Positions 40,049 through 48,047 of a DNA stretch of 64,000 nucleotides are shown piece after piece. The notes under the pieces were generated by a model. The model did no database searches. It saw only the letters and a program-made list of their open reading frames with translations, and was not told the origin of the DNA. The position numbers and the translations under genes were made by a program. Source of the stretch: DASSUW01 sp963830725 (lineage in GTDB: Bacteria > Actinomycetota > Thermoleophilia > Solirubrobacterales > Solirubrobacteraceae); assembly GCA_963830725.1 (NCBI GenBank), contig CAWHNO010000017.1, forward strand, positions 124,001 to 188,000, written 5' to 3'. The first letter of the stretch is position 1. Each line of letters begins with the position of its first letter.

Positions 40049-42182
40049 CTAGCCTCCGCTGACGGAGTAGTGCCAGGGGTCCCTGGCGCCGAGCCGGTTG
40101 ATGAGCTTCGGCTCGTACGGGCACTTCTTCATCAGCGCGCCGAACGTGGCCGGATCGCTGACGTCGATCGACCCCGCCGGCTTGTCCTTGCCCACGTGGT
40201 TGGAGCTGCGGCCCGCGCAGCGGCCGGGGCACCTGGCCGCGCCGCAGATGTCGTAGCAGAGCCGCTCGGAGTGCTCCGGGTCGCGCCAGCCGCTGTTGAG
40301 CGTCCCCTTCCAGCCGTTCTCGCGCGCCCACTCCAGGTACGGCTTCATCCACGCGGCGACGGGCTCGCCGTCGAACCTGTCGACACCGTTCCGCGGAGCG
40401 CGCGACAGCTTGGCGGCCTTGCGCTGCTTGCGGCGGCGCCGGGCCGCGCGGGAGAGCATGCGCGGGCTCGAGTGCCGGACCGAGCGCGGGTGCTTGAGGC
40501 GCTGGAGCAGCTCGTCGTCGACCGTCGCCGTCTTGCGGGCCGTCCCCGTGTAGCCGAGGTAGTGCTTGGCCTGGCGGATCCGCTTCTTCGTCGCGGGGCC
40601 GATCTCGCCGTCGACGATCAACGCCCCCACGCCGACGAGGTGCTTGCTGGAGAACGCGTTGAGCGCCGTCTGCAGGTCGCGGACGGCCTCCTTCGTGAGC
40701 TGCTGCCGCGGCCTCGCCACCGGTCGGCCGTTCGGCTCCGGCTTGACGACCGGCTTGACCTTGCCCTTCTCGGCGACCCGCTTCTCCTTCTTCTCCGGCG
40801 CGATCCGGATGAGGTCCTTCTCGACCTCGACCCAGCGCCGGATCATCACCACGCGCGCACGGTCGAGCGCGCGGTCGAGGCGCTCGATCCGGTCGAGGAG
40901 CTCCTCGTCGCTGAGGTCCACGAGCTCCTTCCGGCGCGGCTGCGCCGGCGCCTCCGTGGCCGCCGGCGACGGCGGCGCCGGGCCCTCGTTGGGCGGCGCC
41001 TCGGGCGGCGTGGTCTGCATCACCGTCGCGCCGTCGCCGACCGCGGGCGGCGCTCCGCCACCGCCACCGCCCACCGGCCTCGGCGGTCGCCACCGTCGTC
41101 GCGGCCGCCTGCGCCGCCTCCGGCCGCGACTGGGCGTCGATGTCCTCGGCGATGCCGTCGAGCGTGCCGTCGATCTTGTTCAGCGCGGCGGTCACCGCCG
41201 CGAAGCCCTCGACGAGCACCGTCTCGGCAGCAGGGCCGCGCGCCTCGACCTGGGCCTGGGTGCGCGCGAACAGCCGGCGCCGCTTCGCGGCATGGGCCAC
41301 CAGCGCCTCCCACGCCTCGCCCGTCTCGGCGTCGGCATGCTGGAGCGCCCTGACCAGCGACTTCAGCGTGCGCCGCCTGGCCGGGCGGACGGTCGTGACA
41401 ACCGTCTCCTTCTTCTCGACCTTGCGCTTGTCCTGCAGGCGCAGGGCGCGGTTGAGCTTGCGCTGGCTGAGCGGTCCGAACACGCCGTCGGCGACGAGCC
41501 GGTGCTCGCTCTGGAACGACTTCAGCGCCGCCTCGGCCGTGGCGTCGAGCTTCTTGCGCGGCTTGTCGAGGTACGGCGTGCCCGCCTTGGAGCGCAGCAG
41601 CGCCAACCGCTTGGTGAGACGAACGACCTGCGGCCCGCGCGCTCCGAGCCTGAGCGGGCCGTCGGTCACCGCCACGACGACCGGCGCCGCGCCGTCGAGC
41701 ACCTCGCGCCACTCCGCGGCCTTGGCGAGCAGGTCCTTGCTGTAGGCGACCGCGGCCGGGCCCGAGCCGTTGTACCGGCGGGCTCCGTCCGCCTCGCCGT
41801 ATCTGCTGATGTGGTCGGCCAGGTGCTTGAAGCCGACGCGCATGTTGATCCGCGGCTTCCAGCAGCCGCCCTGGGCGTCCGCCCGGTCCTGCAGCGTCCA
41901 GTACGTCAGCTGCGTCGGCCCGACGCCCTGCATCCTGCGATTGCCACTGGCCACCCGCTGGCGCTTGTAGTCCATGTACTTCGCCCGCGTGACCGTGCCG
42001 GCGCCGATGAAGATCGTCGGGTCGTGGCCGAACACGTTGTGGCCGCCGCCGGACTCCTTCTTGAGCATCGCGCACGCGTAGTCGAGCCGCAGCCCGGCGC
42101 GCTGGGCCTCGGCGACGACCATCCGCGGGTTGAGGATCCCCCCGGCTCGGAGCCGCTCGATGGCGTCATCCTTGGGCATCAT
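40049..42182 (-). CDS. Two-domain endolysin (transglycosylase, PG-binding, M15 peptidase), with an apparent frameshift
   Basis: The N-terminal frame (42182 to about 41085) encodes a lysozyme/SLT-like domain (ACAMLKKESGGGHNVFGHDP, MQGVGPTQLTYWTLQDRADA, ARRYNGSGPAAVAYSKDLL) and a peptidoglycan-binding domain (LDATAEAALKSFQSEHRLVA, DGVFGPLSQRKLNRAL). The C-terminal frame (41074 to 40049) has a second PG-binding-like segment (LTKEAVRDLQTALNAF, VDGEIGPATKKRIRQ) and an M15-type peptidase end (LNSGWRDPEHSER, SSNHVGKDKPAGSIDV, RDPWHYS). One base inserted in the G-rich stretch 41074-41090 would separate them. It would cut both glycan and peptide bonds. It follows a holin-like gene. Confidence 0.75.
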
Positions 42183-42583
42183 CAGCTCCCGGCGGGGACC
42201 GTCTCGTCCTCGGCGACCGAGGTGTCCTCGAACTCGTCGAAGTCGTCGAGCTCATCGAGCTCGTCGAGATCGGCGAAGTCCTCGAGATCCTCTTCGGCGA
42301 GGTCCGGCTCCGGCGGCGGCGCGAAGACCACCGCCGGCGGCGTCAGCGTGGCGCCGGCGGCGGCGAGGCCCGCCTCCCTGCGCTGCTCGTACTTCTGCCA
42401 GCCGTACAGCCACTGCAGGGCGGGCGCAAGCGCGATCAGCGCGCCGGCGATGAAGATCTCCTCGACGGCGCTCGCGGGTATGTTGACTCCCGGCAGGTTC
42501 TCCGCCGCCCAGGTGGAGATGACACCCGCCAGAGGCGCGAAGACGAGCGGCGTCAGAAACGCCACGATTCGATTCGGCGACAT
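42182..42583 (-). CDS. Holin-like membrane protein
   Basis: The 133-residue protein starts MSPNRIVAFLTPLVFAPLAG and has two hydrophobic helices (the first ~residues 5-25, the second IFIAGALIALAPALQWLYG) followed by YGWQKYEQRREAG and an acidic tail rich in Asp, Glu and Leu. This is the layout of small actinobacterial phage holins. Its stop overlaps the endolysin ATG (TGATGATG), giving a lysis cassette. ATG 42583 is chosen because of the conserved MSPNRIV start and a GGAG upstream. It may serve a prophage remnant, a tailocin or normal wall turnover. Confidence 0.65.
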   Translation of the reverse strand: MSPNRIVAFLTPLVFAPLAGVISTWAAENLPGVNIPASAVEEIFIAGALIALAPALQWLYGWQKYEQRREAGLAAAGATLTPPAVVFAPPPEPDLAEEDLEDFADLDELDELDDFDEFEDTSVAEDETVPAGS

Positions 42584-42631
42584 GAGCTCCTCCTTGAGAC
42601 GTGAGAGCAAAGCCGATGCTCGTGCCGTTCG

Positions 42632-42661
42632 ACACTACGCATGACTTGAAGTCTCCGTCAA
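42632..42661 (-). promoter_or_regulatory. Putative sigma-70 type promoter for the holin-endolysin cassette
   Basis: On the minus strand TTGACG (42656-42661) and TAGTGT (42632-42637) are 18 bp apart, 49 bases before the holin start. The divergent CWC gene begins at 42688, so the gap holds both promoters. Confidence 0.5.
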
Positions 42662-42687
42662 GGACGCCGGTTATCGTGCTTTCTTCC

Positions 42688-42876
42688 ATGCACACGCAGA
42701 CCTGCGAGTCCTGTGGCCGCGAGTTCGGCTGTGGCGCTCAGGACGCCGCGTGCTGGTGCCGTGAACTCGCGCTCGGCCCGGAGCGACTCGCGATCCTGCG
42801 CGAGCACTTCGAGCGCTGCCTGTGCCCCGACTGCCTGACGGTGGCTGCGGGCTCGGAGCGCCTGCGCTCCGGCTGA
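42688..42876 (+). CDS. Cysteine-rich CWC family protein
   Basis: The 62-residue protein has eight cysteines: CESCGREFGCGAQDAACWCR and RCLCPDC, matching the small Cysteine-rich CWC family. The fold binds zinc in all likelihood. Function unknown. The ATG at 42688 is chosen because the longer frame upstream has no similarity. Its stop TGA is inside a hairpin that also contains the stop of the opposite chemoreceptor remnant. Confidence 0.8.
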   Translation: MHTQTCESCGREFGCGAQDAACWCRELALGPERLAILREHFERCLCPDCLTVAAGSERLRSG

Positions 42877-42891
42877 CGGCTCAGGCCGTCA
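42874..42891. terminator. Bidirectional terminator-like hairpin overlapping two stop codons
   Basis: TGACGGC (42874-42880), loop TCAG, GCCGTCA (42885-42891). The left arm begins with the TGA of the CWC gene and the right arm ends with the complement of the TGA of the chemoreceptor remnant. Confidence 0.6.
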
Positions 42892-43015
42892 CGCGGCGCC
42901 GATCTGCTCGAACGCCTCGCCGGCCTGCTCGACGGTCGCGACACCGTTCTGGGTGCCACGGGCACCCTCGGCGACGACGCCGACGACCTCCTGCGTCTCG
43001 GCCTGGATGTCCCCC
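42889..43015 (-). pseudogene. C-terminal fragment of a methyl-accepting chemotaxis protein
   Basis: The minus strand reads DIQAETQEVVGVVAEGARGT then QNGVATVEQAGEAFEQIGAA and a stop. The pattern IQAET..V..V.EG...T..GV..V..AGEAFEQI is the heptad region of chemoreceptor signalling domains. An in-frame stop lies just upstream, so only about 40 residues remain. It is a truncated relic. Confidence 0.65.
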
Positions 43016-43078
43016 GATCAGCCCGAGATCTGGCCGGCGAAAGTCATCGGACGGACACCACCGCCCTTGAGAGAACCG

Positions 43079-43652
43079 CTACGAGGCGGGCTGCAGCGCG
43101 TCGCGCAGGTGGCGCTCGATCGCGGCCGCCGTCGGCGGGCGGAGGTCCGCGAAGCTGTGGCGCCGGCCGCCCGTGGTGCGCAGGCTGAGCGTCGCGCCTC
43201 GCTTGCGGACGCGCAGCGACACCGAGGCGACGTCACGGAAGGCGAGCCAGCGCACGCCGGCCGACCGGCGCGTCGTCGAGCAGCCACAGCAGGCGCCGCT
43301 CGGTGACGGCGAGCACCGCCCGCGGGCTCGCCCACGTGCTGACGGGCGTGACCAGCGTCACCGCCTCCGCCTGGGCGAGCGCGTCGAGCAGCTCCGGCCC
43401 GAGCGCGCGCCGGACTGGCTCGGGCAGCCAGCTTCCGCGGCCGCTCCGGCGCCGTGCCGGCCGGGCGCCGTGCGCGTGCGCGATGTCGGCGCGCAGGAGG
43501 TCGTAGGCCGCGTTGATCTCGGCCATGCGCCGTGCCGCCTTCTCCCCACCGCCGCGATCGGGATGCCAGGCCTTTGCCTGCGCGCGGTACGCCGACGTCA
43601 GCTCGCGCTCGTCCACGCCCTCCCGCACGCCAAGGATCGCGTAGGGGTCCAC
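43079..43652 (-). CDS. J-domain (DnaJ-like) protein, apparent frameshift
   Basis: The N-terminal part (MDPYAILGVREGVDERELTS, AYRAQAKAWHPDRGGGEKAA, MAEINAAYDLLRAD) is a J domain with intact HPD. The following domain ends prematurely in the first frame (LLDDAPVGRRALARLP, stop near 43233) but continues one base out as VRWLAFRDVASVSLRVRKRG, ATLSLRTTGGRRHSFADLRP and PTAAAIERHLRDALQPAS to TAG 43079. An extra base in the GGCCGGCG run near 43262-43270 explains it. The second domain looks PH-like. It would stimulate an Hsp70; partner unknown. Confidence 0.75.
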
Positions 43653-44000
43653 ACGGACATTCTGACGAGGTAGAACCTCGAGATGGCACCCGACGAGGGC
43701 TCGCGGCCACGGCGCTCATCGAGGGCCTGACGTCGGGCTCACCGGTCGGTTTCGCGCTCGTAGGCGCCGAGCCCGCCCGCGCGATGCTGCGCGACGTCGT
43801 CGGCCGCCTGCGCGCGGTCATGGTCGCCCCTCCATCACCGGCGGCGGGACCCGCGCTCGGGTCGAGCTGCCCTTGCGTTGAGCGGTTCGCGCGGGCCAGA
43901 AGCGGGCAGTACCCGCCGAACGGGGGAAGGTGAGGGTGTGTTTGGGGGTCTACGACAATTGGGTCGGATGAGCGCGGGGCCGGGTTCTGCTCTGCGCCGG
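43653..44000. other. Gap without a recognised gene
   Basis: A 15-base palindrome CGAGGT-AGA-ACCTCG lies at 43666-43680 just upstream of the J-domain gene and could be its operator. A plus-strand stretch reads ALIEGLTSGSPVGFALVGAE and PARAMLRDVVGRLRAVMVAP but has no good start and matches nothing I know. Otherwise nothing is seen. Confidence 0.35.
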
Positions 44001-44390
44001 ATGCGCGTGTTCATCGCCGACGACCATGCCGGCTATCGAGGCGGCATGACGCGGCTGGTGGGCGAGCATCCGTCGCTCGAGGTCGTCGGCGAGGCCGCGG
44101 ACGGCGACGAGGCGCTGCTCGGCGTGGTTGCCCTGCAGCCCGACGTGGCGCTGCTCGACATCCGCATGCCGGGACTCACCGGGCTCGAGGTCTGCCGGCG
44201 CCTTCGCGCCGACGGCTCGGCGCCGGCCACGCGGGTCGTCCTCATCACCGGCACGCCCGATCGCGTCATCTCGGCACAGGCGGCCGACGCCGGAGCCGTC
44301 GCGCTGCTGGCCAAGGAGACTCCGCCGGCGACCATCTGCGCCGAGCTCGTGGCGGCCGCCGCGGGCCGAGTCGGGTGGGCCGTCGAGTAG
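44001..44390 (+). CDS. Stand-alone response regulator receiver domain (NarL type)
   Basis: The 129-residue protein is a receiver only: MRVFIADDHAGYRGGMTRLV, VVGEAADGDEAL, phospho-Asp in VALLDIRMPGLTGLEV, RVVLITGTPD and VALLAKET. It ends GRVGWAVE without an HTH. The next gene, 68 bases on, is a LuxR-type HTH, so the two halves of a NarL regulator appear as separate genes. The ATG at 44001 is preferred; ATG 43968 is possible. No partner kinase is in the window. Confidence 0.85.
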   Translation: MRVFIADDHAGYRGGMTRLVGEHPSLEVVGEAADGDEALLGVVALQPDVALLDIRMPGLTGLEVCRRLRADGSAPATRVVLITGTPDRVISAQAADAGAVALLAKETPPATICAELVAAAAGRVGWAVE

Positions 44391-44458
44391 GTGTTGCCGC
44401 ACGTTGCGCAGGAATTGGCCCGCGGTACCGCCGCCGGACCCGCTATTTTCCCCCGCAG

Positions 44459-44803
44459 ATGTCACGTGTGGGCGTGCATCCGGTCGAGTTGACTTCCCGG
44501 GAGCGGGAGATCCTGCTGCTCACGGCGGACGGACGGTCCGCCCCTGACATCGCCTGGCACCTCCAGCTCAGCTCCGCGACCGTGAACACGACGCTGCTGA
44601 GCTCGTTCGAGAAGCTCGGCGTGTACGACCGCGCCGGCGCCGTCGCCGCTCGCGTGCTCGAGAGCGGGCTGCTGGAGTCAGCCGTGGACCGGCCGTGCAG
44701 GCGCTCGGCGGCGCGCGCTGGCATCGAGCTGACCGGCCGGCGCGCTGCGAGCGACGCTGCCGATCGAGGGAGCCGGCCGCTCCGGTGGTCCCTGGCGCTT
44801 TGA
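44459..44803 (+). CDS. LuxR-type HTH protein
   Basis: The 114-residue protein has a LuxR/NarL HTH: VELTSREREILLLTADGRSA, PDIAWHLQLSSATVNTTLLS and SFEKLGVYDRAGAVAARVLE. The last ~40 residues are Arg/Ala-rich and unlike the family. The stop codon TGA at 44801-44803 is inside element E3 (in the GGCGCTTTGA arm). It is likely the DNA-binding partner of the stand-alone receiver, or a second piece of one broken regulator. Confidence 0.75.
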   Translation: MSRVGVHPVELTSREREILLLTADGRSAPDIAWHLQLSSATVNTTLLSSFEKLGVYDRAGAVAARVLESGLLESAVDRPCRRSAARAGIELTGRRAASDAADRGSRPLRWSLAL

Positions 44804-44893
44804 ACGGACATATACCGGTCAAAGCGCCATGCGGTTCGCGGACGACCCGCCCGTCGGCTCCCCCACCTCCCCTACCCAGCGCAGTTGACGTTC
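44768..44893. repeat. Structured intergenic element E3
   Basis: The element lies between convergent genes. A 14-bp stem with one mismatch (44794-44807 with 44815-44828, loop ACATATA) is preceded by CCGGTGGTCCCTGGCGC, the reverse complement of the tail next to the E2 hairpin. An outer pair GGGAGCCG/CGGCTCCC lies at 44768-44775 and 44855-44862. The right end CTACCCAGCGCAGTTGACGT reproduces the end sequence of E1/E2; the matching left end is missing. Confidence 0.75.
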
Positions 44894-46676
44894 ACCGAGC
44901 GAGCGCGCCGACGATCTCCTGCCACCACGCCCGGTCGCCTGGCGAGGAGGCCGCCGACAGCCGTCGCCGCGCCACGGCCTGAAGCTCGCCGGCGGGCCCG
45001 ACCGCGAGCAGCGTGCCCGTGACCGCGTAGCGCCCGTCGGCCAGGGCGACGAGGGCGCCCGGCTCGTCGCGGCGGGTCCGCAGCTGGTCGACGACCTCGA
45101 TGCCCGAGACCTCGGACGGCCGCGACGGATCTCCGTCGTCCGGCCCCCACGGCCGCACCGAGGTCACGGCCGGGCGGCTGAGCACGCGCGGGCGCGGGCG
45201 CTTGTGGGCCTCGAGCGGCCCGGTCCTCCACTGCGTCAGCAGGTTCTGGAACTCGACCGCCACCTCCTGGCGCACGATCAGGTGCAGCTGGTCGCCGGCC
45301 TGCACGATCGTCGAGCCGCGCGGCGGGATCGCGCGATCCCCGCGGACGATCACGTTCAGCAGCGCCTCGCGCGGCAGTCCCAGCTCCCGCACGGGGTGGC
45401 CGACCACGGCGTAGCTGGCGCGCACCGGGAACTGCACCACCTCGGCCCCGAGGCGGCTCAGCAGCACCGGCTCCACGAGCGGCACCGGGATCGCGGCCTC
45501 GTCGGAGGTCACGCGCAGCATCCGCGCCACCGGCTCGATCGTGGTGCCCTGCAGGACGGTCGAGAGCAGCACCACGAAGAAGGCGACGTTGAAGTACAGC
45601 ATCCCCTCGATCGGCCCTAGCTCCGTGACCGGGAACGTCGCGAACACGATCGGCGTGCCACCCCGCAGTCCCGCCCAGCCGAGCATCAGCCGCTCCCGCA
45701 GGTTGAACCTGGCCCCGAGCGTGGAGAGCACCGCCGCCGCCGGCCGTGCGATCGCGGCGGTGGCGATCGCGATCGCGGCGCCCTCGGGGATGATGGCCAC
45801 CAGGTCGGCCGGGAACACGAGCAGCCCGAGCGTGAGGAAGAGGCCGAGCTGCGCGACCCAGGCGAGCCCGTCGTGGAACGTCACGATCGTGCGCCGGGCG
45901 GGCGTCGATGCCGTTCCCAGCACCAGCCCGGCCAGGAACACCGCGAGGAAGCCCGAGCCGTGGAGCGACTCGGCGGCGCCGAACGCCAGCGCCGCGGTCG
46001 CCACCGACGCGACCGGGTAGAGGCCGGCGCTGGGAAGCGTGATGCGGCGCAGGAACAGCACCGCGGCGGCGGCCACGGCGAGCCCGGCGGCGAAGCCGAT
46101 CGACAGCTCGCGCAGCGCCAGGACCAAAGCGTCGAGCAGCCCGAAGCTCGGATCCTCGAGCGCCTCGATGCAGCCGATCACGAGCAGGATCGCGATCGGG
46201 TCGTTGATGCCCGACTCGCCCTCCAGCGTCCGGGCCAGCCTGCGCCGCAGCGTCGACGCGCGCAGCACGGCGAACACGGCGGCGGCGTCGGTCGCGGCCA
46301 CCGTCGAGCCGAGCAGCATCGCTTCGAGCGGGTCGAGGTCGAGCAGCAGCGCGGCCGGGACGGCGGTGAGGACCGCGGTGCCCAGGGTCCCGAGCGTGGC
46401 GAGGGCGATCGAGGCCCCGAGCACGGGACGGATCTCGTCGAAGCCCGACGACAGGCCGCCCTCGAACAGGATGAACGCGAGCGCGACGACGCCGATGCTG
46501 CGCGCCAGCTCGAAGTCGCCGAAGTCGATCAGATCGAGCCCGTCGGACCCGATGACCATGCCGAGCGCCAGCACGAGCACGAGGCCCGGCATGCGGAGCC
46601 GCCCGGCGGCCAGCGAAGCGGCGAGCCCGGCAGCCAGCAGGACGCCCACGATCAGGACGAGCTGACCCTCGTTCAA
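44892..46676 (-). CDS. CPA1-type K+/H+ or Na+/H+ antiporter with RCK_C domain
   Basis: The 594-residue protein has about 12 helices with the CPA1 patterns FILFEGGLSSGFDEIRPVLG, VAATDAAAVFAVLRASTLRR, RTLEGESGINDPIAILLVIG (the two-Asp site) and GLRGGTPIVFATFPV, and a cytoplasmic part with an RCK_C-like domain (VQFPVRASYAVVGHPVRELG, GSTIVQAGDQLHLIV). This is the NhaP2/CvrA layout, which exchanges K+ for H+. The C-terminal ~90 residues after EFQNLLTQWRTGPLEAHKRP are extra and may be a regulatory region. It runs towards element E3. Confidence 0.9.
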   Translation of the reverse strand: MNEGQLVLIVGVLLAAGLAASLAAGRLRMPGLVLVLALGMVIGSDGLDLIDFGDFELARSIGVVALAFILFEGGLSSGFDEIRPVLGASIALATLGTLGTAVLTAVPAALLLDLDPLEAMLLGSTVAATDAAAVFAVLRASTLRRRLARTLEGESGINDPIAILLVIGCIEALEDPSFGLLDALVLALRELSIGFAAGLAVAAAAVLFLRRITLPSAGLYPVASVATAALAFGAAESLHGSGFLAVFLAGLVLGTASTPARRTIVTFHDGLAWVAQLGLFLTLGLLVFPADLVAIIPEGAAIAIATAAIARPAAAVLSTLGARFNLRERLMLGWAGLRGGTPIVFATFPVTELGPIEGMLYFNVAFFVVLLSTVLQGTTIEPVARMLRVTSDEAAIPVPLVEPVLLSRLGAEVVQFPVRASYAVVGHPVRELGLPREALLNVIVRGDRAIPPRGSTIVQAGDQLHLIVRQEVAVEFQNLLTQWRTGPLEAHKRPRPRVLSRPAVTSVRPWGPDDGDPSRPSEVSGIEVVDQLRTRRDEPGALVALADGRYAVTGTLLAVGPAGELQAVARRRLSAASSPGDRAWWQEIVGALAR

Positions 46677-46704
46677 GCAGAGAACCCTGCCAGACGGCGG
46701 AGCG

Positions 46705-47409
46705 TCAGGTGTCCAGGCTCAGCTGCGCGGGTTCGGAAGGCGGCGGGACGGTCAGCAGCTCGACACCCTCGACGCCCGCCTTGTTCACCGCCGGGTTGGC
46801 CGGCGCGGCGGTGGTGCGCTCGGCGGCGCAGGGGCCGAGCAGCCCGTCGCCCTCGCCGGCGAGCCACGCCGCCTCCTCGTCGGGCCCCGCCAGCACGCAC
46901 GGCATGCGGTCGTGCACCGGCGCGCAGACGCTGTTGGCCGCGCAGGTGAGGATGCAGGCGGAGAGCATCAGCTCGCCGGCGATGCGGCGGCGGCGCCAGA
47001 GCCCGGCGAAGGCGAACGGCTCGCCGCCGTCGATCGTGTAGCGGAACGGGATCCGGTCTCCGCCCTTCTTCTCGGCCTTGAGCCACTCGTACCAGCCGTC
47101 GGCGAGCACGAGGCAGTGCCGCTCGGGCCGCGCCATCAGCTCGGCGAAGGGCGCCTTGTCGGCAGCGGTCTCCGATTTGCCGTTGATCGGCTGGAAGCCC
47201 TTGCCGAGCTCGTGCGCCCACGGCGGCACGAGGCCCCAGCGCACGGTGTGCACCACGCGCGCGTCGCCCTCGGCGGCGACGATCGCGATGTCCTCGGTCG
47301 GGCAGACGTTGTAGCGCTCGAGCGTGGCCGGCTCGAAGGCGTCCTCCACCGCGAAGCGCTCGGCCAAGGCCCGGCCGCCCGGGGTGGTGAGCGTGTACCG
47401 CCCGCACAT
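46705..47409 (-). CDS. yedK: SOS response-associated peptidase / abasic-site crosslinking protein (YedK/HMCES)
   Basis: The 234-residue protein starts MCGRYTLTTPG with the catalytic Cys2 and has RYNVCPTED, WGLVPPWAHELGKGFQPING, KSETAADKAPFAELM, ADGWYEWL and a C-terminal HDRMPCVL with the conserved His. HMCES-type proteins form a thiazolidine link with abasic sites in single-stranded DNA. A TAGCCT box on the minus strand (47417-47422) ends seven bases before the ATG. Confidence 0.94.
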   Translation of the reverse strand: MCGRYTLTTPGGRALAERFAVEDAFEPATLERYNVCPTEDIAIVAAEGDARVVHTVRWGLVPPWAHELGKGFQPINGKSETAADKAPFAELMARPERHCLVLADGWYEWLKAEKKGGDRIPFRYTIDGGEPFAFAGLWRRRRIAGELMLSACILTCAANSVCAPVHDRMPCVLAGPDEEAAWLAGEGDGLLGPCAAERTTAAPANPAVNKAGVEGVELLTVPPPSEPAQLSLDT

Positions 47410-47427
47410 GACGTGCAGGCTACGAGA

Positions 47428-48003
47428 TCAGCGCGACCGCTCGGTGGCAGGCGGGACGGCTGCGACCGGCGTGAGCGTGCCGTCCTGCCAGCGGAAGGCG
47501 ACCCTCACGCGCTCGCCCGTCGGGCAGCAGGCCTCGTCGTCCGGCCCGTACAGGCGGTACGTCAGGGTGACGCCGTTCTTGCGCGTGGACGCGACCCGCA
47601 CGGACGCGCTCGCCGCCGCGTCGTCGTTGCCGACGAACCGCCGCTTGACGAAGAAGAACGCGCGCTCGGCCCCGCTGTCGTCACGCCCGATCAGCACGCG
47701 CAGCGTGTGCTCGGGGTGCCAGTCGGCGACGCGCACGGGCTTGAAGCCCTGCTCCTTGAGCGTGCTCACGGCGGCCCTGCGGGCCGCGCGCTGTGCGTCC
47801 GTCAACCCGGCCCGGGCGGTCTGCGGATCCTCGGCGGGCAGCGTGGCGGGCGCCGCGGCCTCCTCCTCCGGCTTCGGGATCACCATGTCGGCGATCACGA
47901 CGCCGGTGCCCAGCAGCGCGGCCGTCGCCAGCACGCCGAGGATGCGCGAAGGCCATCTGCGCCGGCGCGGGGCCGGCGGGTACCGCATCGCATGAGCCGC
48001 CAT
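47428..48003 (-). CDS. LppP/LprE-like membrane-anchored protein
   Basis: The 191-residue protein has an N-terminal helix ILGVLATAALLGTGVVIADM (no lipobox, so probably a membrane anchor) and an outer domain with VADWHPEHTLRVLIGRDDSG and GPDDEACCPTGERVRVAFRW, resembling the LppP/LprE family of actinobacteria. Function is unknown in the family. It lies between YedK and MntH on the minus strand. Confidence 0.6.
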   Translation of the reverse strand: MAAHAMRYPPAPRRRRWPSRILGVLATAALLGTGVVIADMVIPKPEEEAAAPATLPAEDPQTARAGLTDAQRAARRAAVSTLKEQGFKPVRVADWHPEHTLRVLIGRDDSGAERAFFFVKRRFVGNDDAAASASVRVASTRKNGVTLTYRLYGPDDEACCPTGERVRVAFRWQDGTLTPVAAVPPATERSR

Positions 48004-48047
48004 CGCCCGGCGAGCATGCTCATGCGCCCCCGGGAAGTCAAGCGGTC

